Assembly (NCBI GenBank): GCA_947561585.1
Contig: CANNZV010000928.1
Coordinates: 124,001-188,000 of the forward strand
Source of the DNA: Caprella mutica
Taxonomy: Eukaryota > Arthropoda > Malacostraca > Amphipoda > Caprellidae
Reading direction: 5' to 3'
DNA length: 64,000 nt
Made by a program: the position numbers and the translations under genes. Below are positions 34,303 to 46,083 of the stretch, piece by piece; the stretch's first letter is position 1; every line of letters begins with the position of its first letter. The notes beneath the pieces were generated by a model, which searched no databases, was not told the origin of the DNA, and saw only the letters and a list, made by a program, of their open reading frames with translations.

Positions 34303-34765
34303 TCAGCCCCCAGGGGCTCTATCTGAAGCTGTCTGTGGTGAATGGAAAAGAAGGGGGGTGACGTCCCTTGCGCCCCGAACTGTTGTAATTTGAATTATGG
34401 ATTGTCTTTCTTCATGTTTATCATTTATTTTAACGCTACTGTCAATTTTAGAGGATAGCCCTAGGGTTATGCCCTTCGCTACGAGGTCTTAGATTTTTGT
34501 GTTTGGTAGGATCGTGGCTTCATTTACTATCACCTCTCATTTTCCTCTTCCATCTGTGAGTGCAGCCATTGGTGCTTGTGTCCCGTTTCGTCACATTCCT
34601 TGGTAAGTGACTGCATTCACGGAATAACTTTTCTGCATCCATGAGCATTGTGCTCTATGACCTACTTCTTCCAGTCCCTTGTATTTAATTTCCTTTTGAC
34701 GTCAGCGATATGGCCTTTGGTTCCGAAGCAGACGTTAAACACCTACTAAATTAATTAATTGTTTC
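34303..34765 (+). repeat. Dispersed family F copy, near full length
   Basis: Starts CCCCCAGGGGCTCTATC, runs through AACTGTTGTAATTTGAATTA, TTTCCTCTTCCATCTGTGAG and TTTTGACGTCAGCGATATGG, and ends near GACGTTAAACACCTACTAAA. About 460 bp. No long terminal inverted repeats, no Pol III boxes and no coding region were seen, so the class is open. A deleted copy follows at 34766-34890. Confidence 0.75.
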
Positions 34766-34890
34766 AATAAGCTTTGCGGGGCTCTATCCTGAAGCTATCT
34801 GGTGAATGGATGAGAAGGGGTATTTGTTCATGAAACTACTTTCCAGTCACTTGTATTTACTTTCTCTTTGACATAAGCAATATGGTATTT
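34766..34890 (+). repeat. Dispersed family F copy, internally deleted
   Basis: GGGGCTCTATCCTGAAGC and GAATGGATGAGAAGGGG are followed directly by the 3' portion (CAGTCACTTGTATTTACTTTC, AAGCAATATGG), so most of the interior is missing. Confidence 0.6.
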
Positions 34891-35104
34891 TTCATTTTAT
34901 TTTACTAATTTTTCATTTTATTGTTATAACTTTAAGCTGTATGGTTTCTTTTATTTTTTAATATAACTTAACTTGATAGATAATGAAGACTGTGATATTT
35001 TTAAATAACTAGAAATTTTGTTTTGTTTATAAATACATTTAAAAATTGAATATTTATCCCTAAAATCAGTTCGTATCAATTATCCTTTTTTTGGTAGGAG
35101 TGTT

Positions 35105-36432
35105 AATCCCAAGTGGCGCCGAGTTACCACGCCCTACCTCTCGCGCACCGAGTTACCACGCCCTACCTCTCGCGCACCGAGTTACCACGCCCTATCTCTC
35201 GCGCACCGAGTTACCACACCCTACCTCTCGCGCACCGAGTTACCACACCCTACCTCTCGCGCGCCAAGTTACCACACCCTACCTCTCGCGCGCCAAGTTA
35301 CCACACCCTACCTCTCGCGCGCCAAGTTACCACGCCCTACCTCTCGCGCACCAAGTTACCACGCCCTACCTCTCGCGCACCAAGTTACCACGCCCTACCT
35401 CTCGCGCGCCAAGTTACCACGCCCTACCTCTCGCGCGCCAAGTTACCACGCCCTACCTCTCGCGCGCCAAGTTACCACTGGGGGGCCCCCTACCTCTCGC
35501 GCGCCACAGTACCACGTGGGGGCCCCCTACCTCTCGCGCGCCACAGTACCACGTGGGGGGCCCCTACCTCTCGCGCGCCACAGTACCACGTGGGGGCCCC
35601 CTACCTCTCGCGCGCCACAGTACCACGTGGGGGGCCCCTACCTCTCGCGCGCCACAGTACCACGTGGGGGTGCCCCTACCTCTCGCGCGCCACAGTACCA
35701 CGTGGGGGGCCCCCTACCTCTCGCGCGCCACAGTACCACGTGGGGGTGCCCCTACCTCTCGCGCGCCACAGTACCACGTGGGGGTGCCCCTACCTCTCGC
35801 GCGCCACAGTACCACGTGGGGGTGCCCCTACCTCTCGCGCGCCACAGTACCACGTGGGGGTGCCCCTACCTCTCGCGCGCCACAGTACCACGTGGGGGTG
35901 CCCCTACCTCTCGCGCGCCACAGTACCACGTGGGGGTGCCCCTACCTCTCGCGCGCCACAGTACCACGTGGGGGTGCCCCTACCTCTCGCGCGCCACAGT
36001 ACCACGTGGGGGTGCCCCTACCTCTCGCGCGCCACAGTACCACGTGGGGGTGCCCCTACCTCTCGCGCGCCACAGTACCACGTGGGGGTGCCCCTACCTC
36101 TCGCGCGCCACAGTACCACGTGGGGGTGCCCCTACCTCTCGCGCGCCACAGTACCACGTGGGGGTGCCCCTACCTCTCGCGCGCCACAGTACCACGTGGG
36201 GGTGCCCCTACCTCTCGCGCGCCACAGTACCACGTGGGGGTGCCCCTACCTCTCGCGCGCCACAGTACCACGTGGGGGTGCCCCTACCTCTCGCGCGCCA
36301 CAGTACCACGTGGGGGTGCCCCTACCTCTCGCGCGCCACAGTACCACGTGGGGGGCCCTACCTCTCGCGCGCCACAGTACCACGTGGGGGGCCCTACCTC
36401 TCGCGCGCCACAGTACCACGTGGGGGTACCCT
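35105..36432. repeat. GC-rich two-stage minisatellite (29-bp then 38-bp units)
   Basis: Left part (35120-35475): about twelve 29-bp units, CTACCTCTCGCGCACCGAGT plus TACCACGCC. Right part (35476-36432): about twenty-five 38-bp units in which the same frame is extended by GTGGGGGTGCCC after CAGTACCAC. Each 38-bp unit holds one CACGTG and several CpG. Three stop-free plus frames of 340-470 codons result; the protein reading shifts with each unit, so they are not genes. Confidence 0.95.
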
Positions 36433-37129
36433 CCCACTTGATCTATATGCACACGCGGATTCAACAACTGCCAGCAGATTTGGCAGTTGTTCACTCTCTG
36501 AGGGCTTAGTGCGGAATGAACGGATAAGCAAGATGCTGGCATGAACTAATAAAAATACTCGTTCACTTGGAAAGAAATTGGCGCTCAACAGCCAATAAGA
36601 ATGACTGACACAGAAAATTAAATGCCATCACGTCATTAACTTTTAATTCTATAGGTGGCATCCAATCAAATCATTTTCTTTTGTCCTAAACCGATGATGT
36701 CTCGCAAGAGCTGTCACATTTTTGAGCTACAAGCATTCTTATTGGCTGCTGTCTGTCAAATTTTCTCCCATTGTTTGTTAGTTGCTGCCTACATCTCTCA
36801 TACCAGTTCATTACTCACTCTGACTTCAGAAAGAGAACACCTGTCTAAAATGCTCTGACACACTATAGGTATGGAGGCATCATGTCTTGCAAGGAAAAGT
36901 GATGGGGTCGTATGCCCCTCCTCCGATGCTCAGTGCTTATCGAGTAACAGTCGAGAGAGGTTATGCTGTTCTGTACTGTTTGTAGCTATCACAATTTTCA
37001 TAACAAATTATTTACCAATTATGAAATCTCACGCAATTGGTGAGATTTATGAAAACATCATTTTTTATAGTTGGGTTCTCATTCAATTTTATCATATTTA
37101 TATCAAAAGTTAAATTAAATAGATTAAAC
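36433..37129. other. Intergenic, nothing recognised
   Basis: Less AT-rich than the surroundings; small open frames (36655-36858, 36871-37113) carry no motif. Several short sequences about cell-length motifs such as AAAATGCTCTGACAC are unique here. Confidence 0.35.
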
Positions 37130-37500
37130 TATCATAATTGTTTCAATCATAACTCATTTTTAACACTACTTTCTGGTTTAGAGGATAATGCAGGCTTGCA
37201 TGCTTCATTTACTATCTCTTCTCATTTTCCTCTTACAGTTTTTGCTAGGTTGGAATTTTGGTTTCATTAACTTAACATCAACTCTTCATTTTCCTCTTCC
37301 ATCTGTCAGTTCCATCTTTCGCAACCACATTCTTTTTAATTAACTAATTTTCTTCATACCTGAGCTTGGCCAACGAATCGTGGTAGATAAATTTGTTCAC
37401 AGAGCCACTTTCCTTTCTTACTGACTCTACGAGTCCCTTGTATCTAACTTCCTTTTGATGTTAGCGATATAGATTTTGGTTCTGAAACAGACTTTAATTC
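37130..37500 (+). repeat. Dispersed family F copy, diverged
   Basis: TTTTTAACACTACTTTCTGG, CATTTTCCTCTTCCATCTGT, CCCTTGTATCTAACTTCC and TTTTGATGTTAGCGATATAG are in family order. Confidence 0.65.
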
Positions 37501-38575
37501 TTTGAGTCATAAGATTTGAGAATAAAGAAGTACCAAGTTGCATAGGTGGTTTTTATCATTATAATATTAAACTCAATAGTACTGAATGTAAATGAAAATA
37601 ATATGATGCATAAGGTGAGAGATATTTAATCACACCATGCAACTTATGTTCATGAATGATATTTTTATGGTGGTTTACGTATCATCCCACCATGTAACAT
37701 ATGTAACAAAAAGGGTAAGTTAAACCCTTTTCATATATCGCTTGTTTGCAGCAACAAGTAAAAAAACATGTATTTTAGAGTAATCCATATAGATATATTA
37801 ATCATAAAATGCTTATTATTTTGTAAAAAATCATCATTGAAACTTTAAAATATACCGCTAGAGAGGCTAAATGTCCTAACGATATACCATTAAATGTACG
37901 TACATTACAAGTACTAATACGCCTCTTCTGAAAAACAGCTTTTTTGAAGTTATTACACTGTTCTCGCAAACAAGCGATATATTGATTGCATCTGTACATA
38001 AAATACTTTTATTTTTCATTTACTTCTGTTGTATGGTAATTAATACATATATTTTCTCCATGCTTATCAGATGTCAACAAGAGTTATAAGTATATTTAAA
38101 TTTTACATTCAATCTAGTAAAATGATCAAGTCGTGACGTCACACTAAGTTTCTGGATAAACGTGTATAGGGCATTGCTTCTTTTTTCTTAGAATGTAATT
38201 TAATCTCAAACTTTCGTGCAATAAATTAGTTGAAAATAGTCAGTAGCATTGTCTTTCTTTTTGAGAAGTATATGCTTTGACCAATGGATTAATTCTAATA
38301 ATTTTTATGGTTTTATAATACTTTTTGTTGTGAATTTATTATTATTTGAGCATACATTCTCTCTTTTCATCTCGTTATTACTGTAATATAATTATAGTTT
38401 TAGTGAGATGTCAAAGCAAAGTTAATAATCAAATCGTATACTTTTTTATCATAGAAATTATCTGTATTCGTAAGTAACTGTTGAATCTATAAAAAACAGG
38501 GTTTCGAGAAGTGCATGAGGTAGAGCGAGTCTAACACGCACATTATCTCCTTTCCGTGCATTCTGTTAAACTGAT
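37501..38575. other. Intergenic, nothing recognised
   Basis: AT-rich. CAAGCGATATA recurs in inverse orientation near 37735 and 37970, possibly the ends of a small ~240-bp inverted element, not delimited further. Confidence 0.35.
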
Positions 38576-38587
38576 GTGAGTGGGAGG

Positions 38588-38762
38588 GGCGCCATTGGTT
38601 TAGACCACAGTATATAAAATATACATAGTGATGACAATAGCGTGATAAGTAGTGACAATTTTCCTTTTATAGTGTTGCTGTGATGACGTCACGTACACTA
38701 AACGTCTCGATTGTCACTACATATTCTATATACTGGGGTTAAGACACGCCCATGGCGCCACT
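38588..38762. mobile_element. ~175-bp MITE with GGCGCCAT ends
   Basis: Left GGCGCCATTGGTTTAGACCA...CAGTATATAAAATATACATAGTGATGACAAT pairs with the complement of ATTGTCACTACATATTCTATATACTGG...CCCATGGCGCC. The centre holds TGATGACGTCACG. Confidence 0.75.
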
Positions 38763-38935
38763 TTTGCCTGCGCAGGCTGCGATATGCTACCTCCATCTTT
38801 ATATACACTCGGTGCTCTGACAGTGTTGAGCTCAGATATATCTGACCGTCCATACCAATCATGTTACGGTTTGAGGAACATATATGTATATTTCCTTCGG
38901 TGAAATTATCATAGAGTATAATTAAATGGAAATCA

Positions 38936-39592
38936 GGCCCAGTTGCGAAATACGACTCCCTTCAATGGAAAATAAAGTTTTTTTTTGTGTGGCTGTCATG
39001 AAGTACGACACCTTCCAAATATGAAAATTGTATACGACTCCTCAATCTTAAAATGTGATATTTTGGTGATTGAAAAGAGATGGCTGTCACGAAACACGAC
39101 TCCTCATGTTATACGAAACGTAGGACCAACCTTATACCTACCTTCAATTGATAAGCAAAAAGCCTTTATATGTTTTTACCATTCAATTTAGTACAACTTA
39201 TTAAACTTTATAATACAATGAAATGTCCTTCATCAAATGTTTGAAGCAATCACATAAATAAGTTGGCATAGTTTGTCGTAACTATGATACAAAAATTATT
39301 ATATTTATTACAATTATTATTGAATTCAAAAGATTTCATTAGCAACACTCTAATTTAAATTAAGAGAAGTCGGATAACTGTCATGAAAAGCGACTCCCCT
39401 GAATTTCTCCTCGTAGGAATATTGAAGATTTAATTACCATGAGAGGAGTCCGATCGAATTTTTTTATTTCCAGGGAGTCGTGTTTTGTGACTGCCATCTC
39501 TTTCCCAACACCAAAATATCATATTTTAAGATAGAGGAGTGAGTAGGTTCGAATTTTTGTATTTTAAAGGAGACATATTTCGCAACTGGGCC
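38936..39592. mobile_element. Foldback MITE with GGCCCAGTTGCG ends
   Basis: A 657-bp element. GGCCCAGTTGCGAAATACGA at the left pairs with the complement of TATTTCGCAACTGGGCC at the right, and further inverted blocks (ACGACTCC, GGCTGTCAYGAA) repeat within both arms. Flanks are GGAAATCA (38928-38935) and AGAAATCA (39593-39600), an 8-bp target duplication with one mismatch, which would suit a hAT-mobilised element. No coding capacity. Confidence 0.82.
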
Positions 39593-39749
39593 AGAAATCA
39601 ATACAGTTGTGTAATACAACAGCATCTATGAATATTTGTACAATATATATTGAAGTTTGAAAGCTTCTATATCTGTCGTATAAATATCCCACTTTCGCTT
39701 GTGTGTATATATATATATATATTATTTATGTATATATACGAAAATTTAT

Positions 39750-40668
39750 TCCACATAATATGTATATAGTGGCGAACGAATGTGGGGATGGGGTATGGGA
39801 GGCGGTATGGGGAGGTTGATCTACATATGTGTGTTATGGTTTGTGATGTACGGTTGTACAGAACGGAAATCTTGTTATGAAAATCTTAGTCTTTCTAAAA
39901 CGGTATTGTTGCATTTTCAACCAGAAAATCAGGTTAGGGGGTTTCTGGGCGGAAAGGGTTGGAAGTGAATTATAATGAGCTTAGATCTAAATATGTATCC
40001 ATTATTGTATTCTAATTTCAAATATATGTAGCTTAACAGTGTATAGGTAGGAATGTAGTATTACCCGTTTTTCACCCTGGACTGGACATAGAGAGAGCAG
40101 AGGTAGAGGTGAGGGAATGTTTTTTGAATGAACATTACGATATTAAATGATAGCTTTATCATTTATTATCGCATTGGTCACTCAAAATTACAATTCCCCT
40201 ACCCCCACCTCTCCTACTCGGGTAACAATGTTTTCGAGGCAACAGTGTCCCAATATTGTAACAATATTAGCAGTATTGTTATAATATTGGGGCAGTGTTG
40301 TTCTAAGAAACATAGTTACCTGGGTAATGTTCAGTCCATGGTGAGAGAGGAGTAATACCACATTCCAACTTATACACTGCTAAGGTTCAAATATTTGGAT
40401 TTAGAATTTAAAGATGGTTACATTTTTTATTTCTGAGCTTTTTATAATTTATTTCCACCCCCCTTCCCCCAGATATTTTCCTGCCTAATTTTCTTTTTGA
40501 ATATGTAGCAATACTATTTTGGATGGACCAATATTTTCATATCCGGATTTCTTTCCTGTATGATTACGCATCACTTTCCATCACACAGATATGTAGATCA
40601 TCCTCCCGTTAGCCTCCCTTACCCCGCCCCACACTTCCGCCACCGCTATATACTGCGTGTGGAATATG
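39750..40668. mobile_element. ~900-bp near-palindromic foldback element
   Basis: Two arms of about 450 bp are inverted copies of each other around an axis near 40222. Paired words, left to right: TATTCCACA, TATATAGYGG, TTGATCTACATAT / ATGATCTACATAT, CAGTGTATARGT, GGAATGTRGTATTAC, GGACTG and CCAATATTGTAACAATATT at the axis. Arms are perhaps 70-75% alike by eye. No transposase, no clear target duplication. Open frames 39780-39968 and 40128-40355 lie within the arms and are unsupported. Confidence 0.82.
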
Positions 40669-40833
40669 GTTTTTGGTAGGTGCTGTTGCATTGCAAAACT
40701 GAATTGATTTCTATTTTCTGTAGGAGGGGAAAGTCATTTTCATCTCCACTTTATGGTGAATAGTATGGTGATTTACTCAAAATTTTACCGTTATATTTAC
40801 CTTTTTTAGAGTAGTTTGAGTAATAGGTACACG

Positions 40834-41540
40834 GAAAACTGTCAGGCTGAAAACTGTCAGGCGGAAAACTGTCAGGTGGAAAACTGTCAGGTGGAAAACT
40901 GTCAGGTGGAAAACTGTCAGGTGGAAAACTGTCAGGTGGAAAACTGTCAGGTGGAAAACTGTCAGGTGGAAAACTGTCAGGTGGAAAACTGTCAGGTGGA
41001 AAACTGTCAGGTGGAAAACTGTCAGGTGGAAAACTGTCAGGTGGAAAACTGTCAGGTGGAAAACTGTCAGGTGGAAAACTGTCAGGTGGAAAACTGTCAG
41101 GTGGAAAACTGTCAGGTGGAAAACTGTCAGGTGGAAAACTGTCAGGTGGAAAACTGTCAGGTGGAAAACTGTCAGGTGGAAAACTGTCAGGTGGAAAACT
41201 GTCAGGTGGAAAACTGTCAGGTGGAAAACTGTCAGGTGGAAAACTGTCAGGTGGAAAACTGTCAGGTGGAAAACTGTCAGGTGGAAAACTGTCAGGTGGA
41301 AAACTGTCAGGTGGAAAACTGTCAGGTGGAAAACTGTCAGGTGGAAAACTGTCAGGTGGAAAACTGTCAGGTGGAAAACTGTCAGGTGGAAAACTGTCAG
41401 GTGGAAAACTGTCAGGTGGAAAACTGTCAGGTGGAAAACTGTCAGGTGGAAAACTGTCAGGTGGAAAACTGTCAGGTGGAAAACTGTCAGGTGGAAAACT
41501 GTCAGGTGGAAAACTGTCAGGTGGAAAACTGCCAGGTACT
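40834..41540. repeat. 15-bp perfect minisatellite (GTGGAAAACTGTCAG)n
   Basis: Forty-three identical consecutive units (40876-41520) flanked by two variant units on the left (GCTG..., GCGG...) and one on the right (GCCAG). The plus frame reads QVENC repeated without stops for 250 codons (40816-41568). There is no signal peptide, splice context or non-repeat domain to support a gene. Confidence 0.97.
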
Positions 41541-42084
41541 TAATGGGAATTTAATGACTTGTCACTAATGACATTTAATTTATAAAAAAAAGACGTCCGC
41601 CCTTCTATAAGGAGTTAAGGTAACATTCATTTTTAATTAGTTTACAAAACAATGATAATAGTAAATGTAGACTAGTTTTATTAAAAAAAATTACACATTG
41701 TAATATAATAAATATTAAAGATATAAATCAAATATAATATAGAAAAATATTAAGATACAAAGAAATATTATTGTATTAGGGACAGTATAATTTCCTTGTT
41801 TACACAACGCATTAGAAATTAGTTCTTTTTTTGATTAGGCTTAATATTAGATTGTTCTTATTATAAAACCACTTCTATTTATAATTTTGAAACCCTTAAT
41901 CTATGATTATTAAACTGCTATTACCTACCTAATTCTCTGACAATTTCACTTGTTCGAATTGGTTTGCATATTAATTAATAATACCTCTTACATATAAATG
42001 AATATTGTAAAATTGAAGGTGTTGTGTTGACATGGAGAATGTAAATGTAATAAATATTGAACATACATGTAAGTTGATTCACCA
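41541..42084. other. Very AT-rich intergenic sequence
   Basis: Nothing recognised. Confidence 0.5.
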
Positions 42085-42255
42085 TTCACTTAATTTAACA
42101 TGAAACTGCAGTATACGTTTGGAAGAGGTGTAAAGTGGTTCGACAATAATGGAAATCAGCTTGCGATTGAAAATTAGAATACCTCGACTGATAAAGAGCG
42201 TTCATACAACCTTTTTTTCACATGTGTAGTGAAAAATAAATAGCTTGCGAACCCA
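42085..42255 (-). repeat. Dispersed repeat, copy B, uninterrupted
   Basis: Reverse-strand counterpart of the two blocks at 262-395 and 722-800, here contiguous: AACATGAAACTGCAGT, GGAAGAGGTGTAAAG, ACTGATAAAGAGCGTTC and TCACATGTGTAGTG. It serves as the uninterrupted reference for the insertion inferred in copy A. Confidence 0.65.
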
Positions 42256-43480
42256 ACAAAAGGTTTTTTTTACTACAATGAAAATGCAAGTTACCGAGGT
42301 ATTGTATAAAATATTAATATCTATTACTAAAACAACTAAGTGGAATATACCGGTCACCGCCTTCAGTTAACAATTAAAATTAATTCCAATGTCCTAAATT
42401 CGGAACTATTAAACAAAAACTGAAGGATTGGTTTTTGAAGTAATATCTGTCACATTGACATATTCTTAACATTAATTCTATAGAATAAACGGACGACTGT
42501 TCAAGCTAATGGTAATTAATAATATTTGTTTTTTTACTTGAAAGTTGCCTGAACTTCCTCTTACTCAGTTTGAAATTCGCTTAAATGAAGTAATATACCT
42601 TTTTTAGTAAAAAATGTAATGTTACGATGTGGAACTAACTATGAACATTTGACCTTTGTTGATATCTTCTTCCTGAATATTGCGATATCATCCTGAATCG
42701 GTGGAAGAAAGGCATAGAAGTGTTTCATCAGTATTTCAGTAAGAAAAAACTCCCAAAATCTAACAAAGTTTCGATGTTTCTCCTGAGCTTCTCCTGTTGC
42801 TTAGACCCTTCCTCTACCAAATGCGTTATATTTGAGATGCCTCTAGCAAGGCAAATGCAAATTAAAAAGTGCCTTCATGAGCAAAACTACCTACCTAGGT
42901 CAAGAATACTAAAAAATACTTGCGTCTGTCAACGGCAGACAATTGGACTTGAAGTTTCTTTATTGATGAAAGTAAGTTTCATTTGAAATTGTGTACGTAA
43001 AATGAGAATAACTTGTACTAAAAAGCCGTAAATTATGAGAGTGGGATTTACAAAGCCTCATGCTTGTGAAGTTGTGGATTGACAACCGCAAAATTAGAAT
43101 TTAACTACAATTAGTGTGAAACTGCAAGGAGTAACTTTAATCCGAAATAAATTACAAACTGTCTAATTAAACAATTCAACAAATTTCTTACAATAAGTTC
43201 AGCTAAATAAAAGCCTTTAAACTACTGAATTCATCTATTTTTTTTACATACGCCTTTAAATCACTAGAATTGCAAATTTTTATAGAGTTTGTCCTCCAGA
43301 ATAGTCAGCACTAAACATTTCATTTTGCAATATTTAGAACATTCTACTTGCAGTATTGCAAAATGAAATGTTTATTACTGAATATTCGATGTATAATTCT
43401 AGTGGTTTTAAATTTCAACTCTACTATTTTCACTCACCAAAATAACTTATTGAAACGTTCTTATTTTCTGAGAGACTATA
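42256..43480. other. Intergenic, one unexplained open frame
   Basis: The plus-strand open frame 42720-42986 (88 codons, cysteine-containing: FLLSFSCCLDPSSTKC) is followed by an AAA|GTAAGT donor-like site at 42969. It has no recognised domain and no partner exon. Elsewhere AT-rich, with a palindromic pair GCAATATTTAGAAC / GTATTGCAAAATGAAATG near 43320-43370. Confidence 0.3.
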
Positions 43481-43830
43481 AAGGCTGCTTCACACAGGTC
43501 AGGTTTCCGTCCGGTCCGGCTGTGAAGGTCTTAGGTTTTGTGTTAGGGTAGGTGCGTAGGTTCAAGGAGCCAATTACCTTTCTCACTTGCATTTAAATTC
43601 CTTTTGTCATCAGCTTCGGTTAAATCGTTAATTATAATACGTTAAATCTCTAATTATAATAATGATATGCTCTTAATTTACGAAGTCCTAGACTTTCGTT
43701 TTGGTTAGGTTCGTGGACTTCATTTATCACCTCTTCACTTTTCTGTTTGTGAATCAAGCAACCAGTCCTTGTCTGTTTGGTAGACACGTTTTTAGGTGAC
43801 CGACTACATTCAATGAGTGCATAAAAAGTA
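43481..43830 (+). repeat. Dispersed family F, decayed copy
   Basis: Pieces in scrambled or doubled order: AAGGAGCCAATTACC, TTGCATTTAAATTCCTTTTG, GTTAGGTTCGTGGACTTCATT and TTTCTGTTTGTGAATC. Low similarity. Confidence 0.4.
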
Positions 43831-44778
43831 GGTTTATTTTTGAACGATTTGAATTGTAATTTTTACTACACATTAACTTCGAATGAATAAAATTTTACAC
43901 CTTTAAATTTTAGATTGTATTATACTAGTGTACATGCCCGCAAAGAATATCGTGTTTTTAATTGTATCTCCTAATTAACTATCAAGTGATTAATCAATAC
44001 AAAATTATCTTTTTATTCTAGATATAGACTAATAGTATATAAATTTAATTGAAGTAATTAAGGTTGTAAATAGTTCTTTATAAACTTACACTGTATATTT
44101 TAAATAATTTTTAATTCAGTTATAGCAATCTTTTATTTCACTCATGTAAGAATTATTATTCATGTTACCACTTTAGCCTGATTTGTGACAGACAAATATA
44201 GATAAGGAAACTATTCATGGGGGGTATTTTTATTAAGAATTTACCTAATGTTAGTTTTAATTTCATTTCATATATATTTTGTACCTATTAAATAAAACTT
44301 TATATATTTTATATTATTATTTATTATATATAATTTTAATACTGTGTTTTATTGCCATTATTATTTACAACAATAGGATGACTATTTAAGATAATTTTTA
44401 TCGTAATGGATTCTCTTTTGAAGAAGTAATGTTAAAGTTAATAGCAGCAAATAAATTATGAATAACAACTATTATATCTACTTTTGATATATAAAGTATA
44501 TATATGGAAAACCTTGTATAACAATAGATTTTGAAAACTTCAAAATAACACTTTTTAAAAGACAATATTTTTCCATTTAAAAACAACGACTGTGTTCCAA
44601 TAATTTTAGCTACAATTCAGACAGGAAAATACAGACTCCTTATTGTCTGCTTTAGATTTTTTTAATATCTACTTGATTTTTGTATTTTATATCTTGTTAT
44701 TTAGAATATAGCTACCTAATTAGTACTGATTTTGTTTTATATCCCGTATTAACTAAAAATAATTATATTCATTTGCTT
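43831..44778. other. Very AT-rich intergenic sequence
   Basis: Nothing recognised. Confidence 0.5.
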
Positions 44779-45262
44779 GCCCCCAGAGGCTCTATCATGA
44801 AACTGTCTGTGGTGAATGGAAGAGAAGGGGGTTGGCGTCCCCTGGGCCCCGAACTGGTGTATTTTGGATTATGGATTGTCTTTTTCCATTTTTACCATGT
44901 TCATCATTTTTTTTAACGCTACTTGCAGTTTTGGAGGATAGCGCTAGGGTTATGCTCTTCAACTACGAGGTCTTAGATTTTGTGTGTGCTTCATTCACTA
45001 TCACCTCTTCATTTTCCTCTTCCATCCGTAAGTGCAGCCACCGGTTCTTGTGTCCCTTTTCGTCACATTCCTTGGCAAGTGAGTGCAGTCACAGAGTAAC
45101 TTTTCTCCGTGAGCATTGTCACCGACAGTGGTAATTGACTTTGTTCATGGAGCCACTTTCCTCTCTGACTGCTTCTTCTAGTCCTTTGTATTTAATTTCC
45201 TTTTGATGTCAGCGATGTGGCCTTTGGTTCAGAAGCAGACGAAAAATCCCTACTAAATTAAT
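44779..45262 (+). repeat. Dispersed family F copy, near full length
   Basis: Starts GCCCCCAGAGGCTCTATC; contains GGATAGCGCTAGGGTTATGC, TTTCCTCTTCCATCCGTAAG, CTCTCTGACTGCTTCTTC and TTTTGATGTCAGCGATGTGG; ends CCTACTAAATTAATTATT. Collinear with 34303-34765. Confidence 0.8.
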
Positions 45263-45467
45263 TATTTATTTGCTTCTGTTTTTATTATTTACTGAAATGT
45301 CGTACTAATTTTGTGTTTTATTTCCCTTGTTATCAAGTGCGATAATTAATTTCAATAGTAATTTCACCAATGATCTTCTTTAGAAAAGAAAACAAGAAAA
45401 TTATTGAAAAAACTAGATAATATTCATAAATAAATAACAACTCTTAAATAAAGACTTATATATAATT

Positions 45468-46032
45468 AGGGTTGTGACATCATGCACTAAAAAACATGCC
45501 ATAAAAGCAATGTACTTAAGCTCTGAAAAGCATGCACTTATGCCTTGAAAGCATGCACTTATGCTCCGAAATTTGATATTGAAGCTTTATTGCATGCGTT
45601 TTGTATTTACATTTAGGTAGTTAGTCCTCTTTTTTTTCGCCATATTCTTTGCATGTACTTTGAAAAAAGTGTAGGTACATTGTTTTGTGTGTAGGTACAT
45701 TGTAGGTACTATATAAAAATATTCATTTATTAAATATATAAATTATCTTTGTTATGAAATATTTATAGGTATAGAAGTTTTGGAGTTAATTTTTATTACC
45801 TTAGTAAAGTATACTAAATAGTGAATATTAAACTAATTTAACAACTCGAATAACAATTTTATGACTAGACAAATAAGTCTAGAAGAATATGCAGCAAGCG
45901 AAAAAAGAAGAAAATGAATGCATATTGCCTGCTTTCAAGAATAAGTGCATGTTTCATGCATGCACCATGCATTTAAGAATAACTGCATGTGGCATGCATG
46001 CACCATGCGTTTAATGCCACGTAACAACACTG
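45468..46032. mobile_element. MITE with AGGGTTGTGAC ends and ATGCATGC-rich interior
   Basis: Left AGGGTTGTGACATCATGC and right complement AGTGTTGTTACGTGGCAT form imperfect terminal inverted repeats; GCATGCACTTATG words recur inside both ends. Flanks TATAATT on both sides suggest a ~10-bp imperfect target duplication. Ends match the 177-bp MITE at 16875-17051. Confidence 0.6.
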
Positions 46033-46083
46033 TTTATAATTTGTGTTACGAAAAATAATATCGTTGTTATAAATAATAAAGCA

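Noticed and set aside
35091..36544. Proline/serine-rich open frames of 342-472 codons
   Set aside because: All three plus frames are open across the 38-bp array, which is what a stop-free repeat gives; no coding asymmetry.
38640..38700. CRE-like TGACGTCA promoter element
   Set aside because: It is the centre of a small MITE; no gene start nearby.
40834..41540. CRISPR array
   Set aside because: Units are directly contiguous with no spacers, and the sequence is eukaryotic.
40816..41568. QVENC repeat protein of 250 residues
   Set aside because: Perfect 15-bp array with no start context, signal peptide, splice site or flanking domain.
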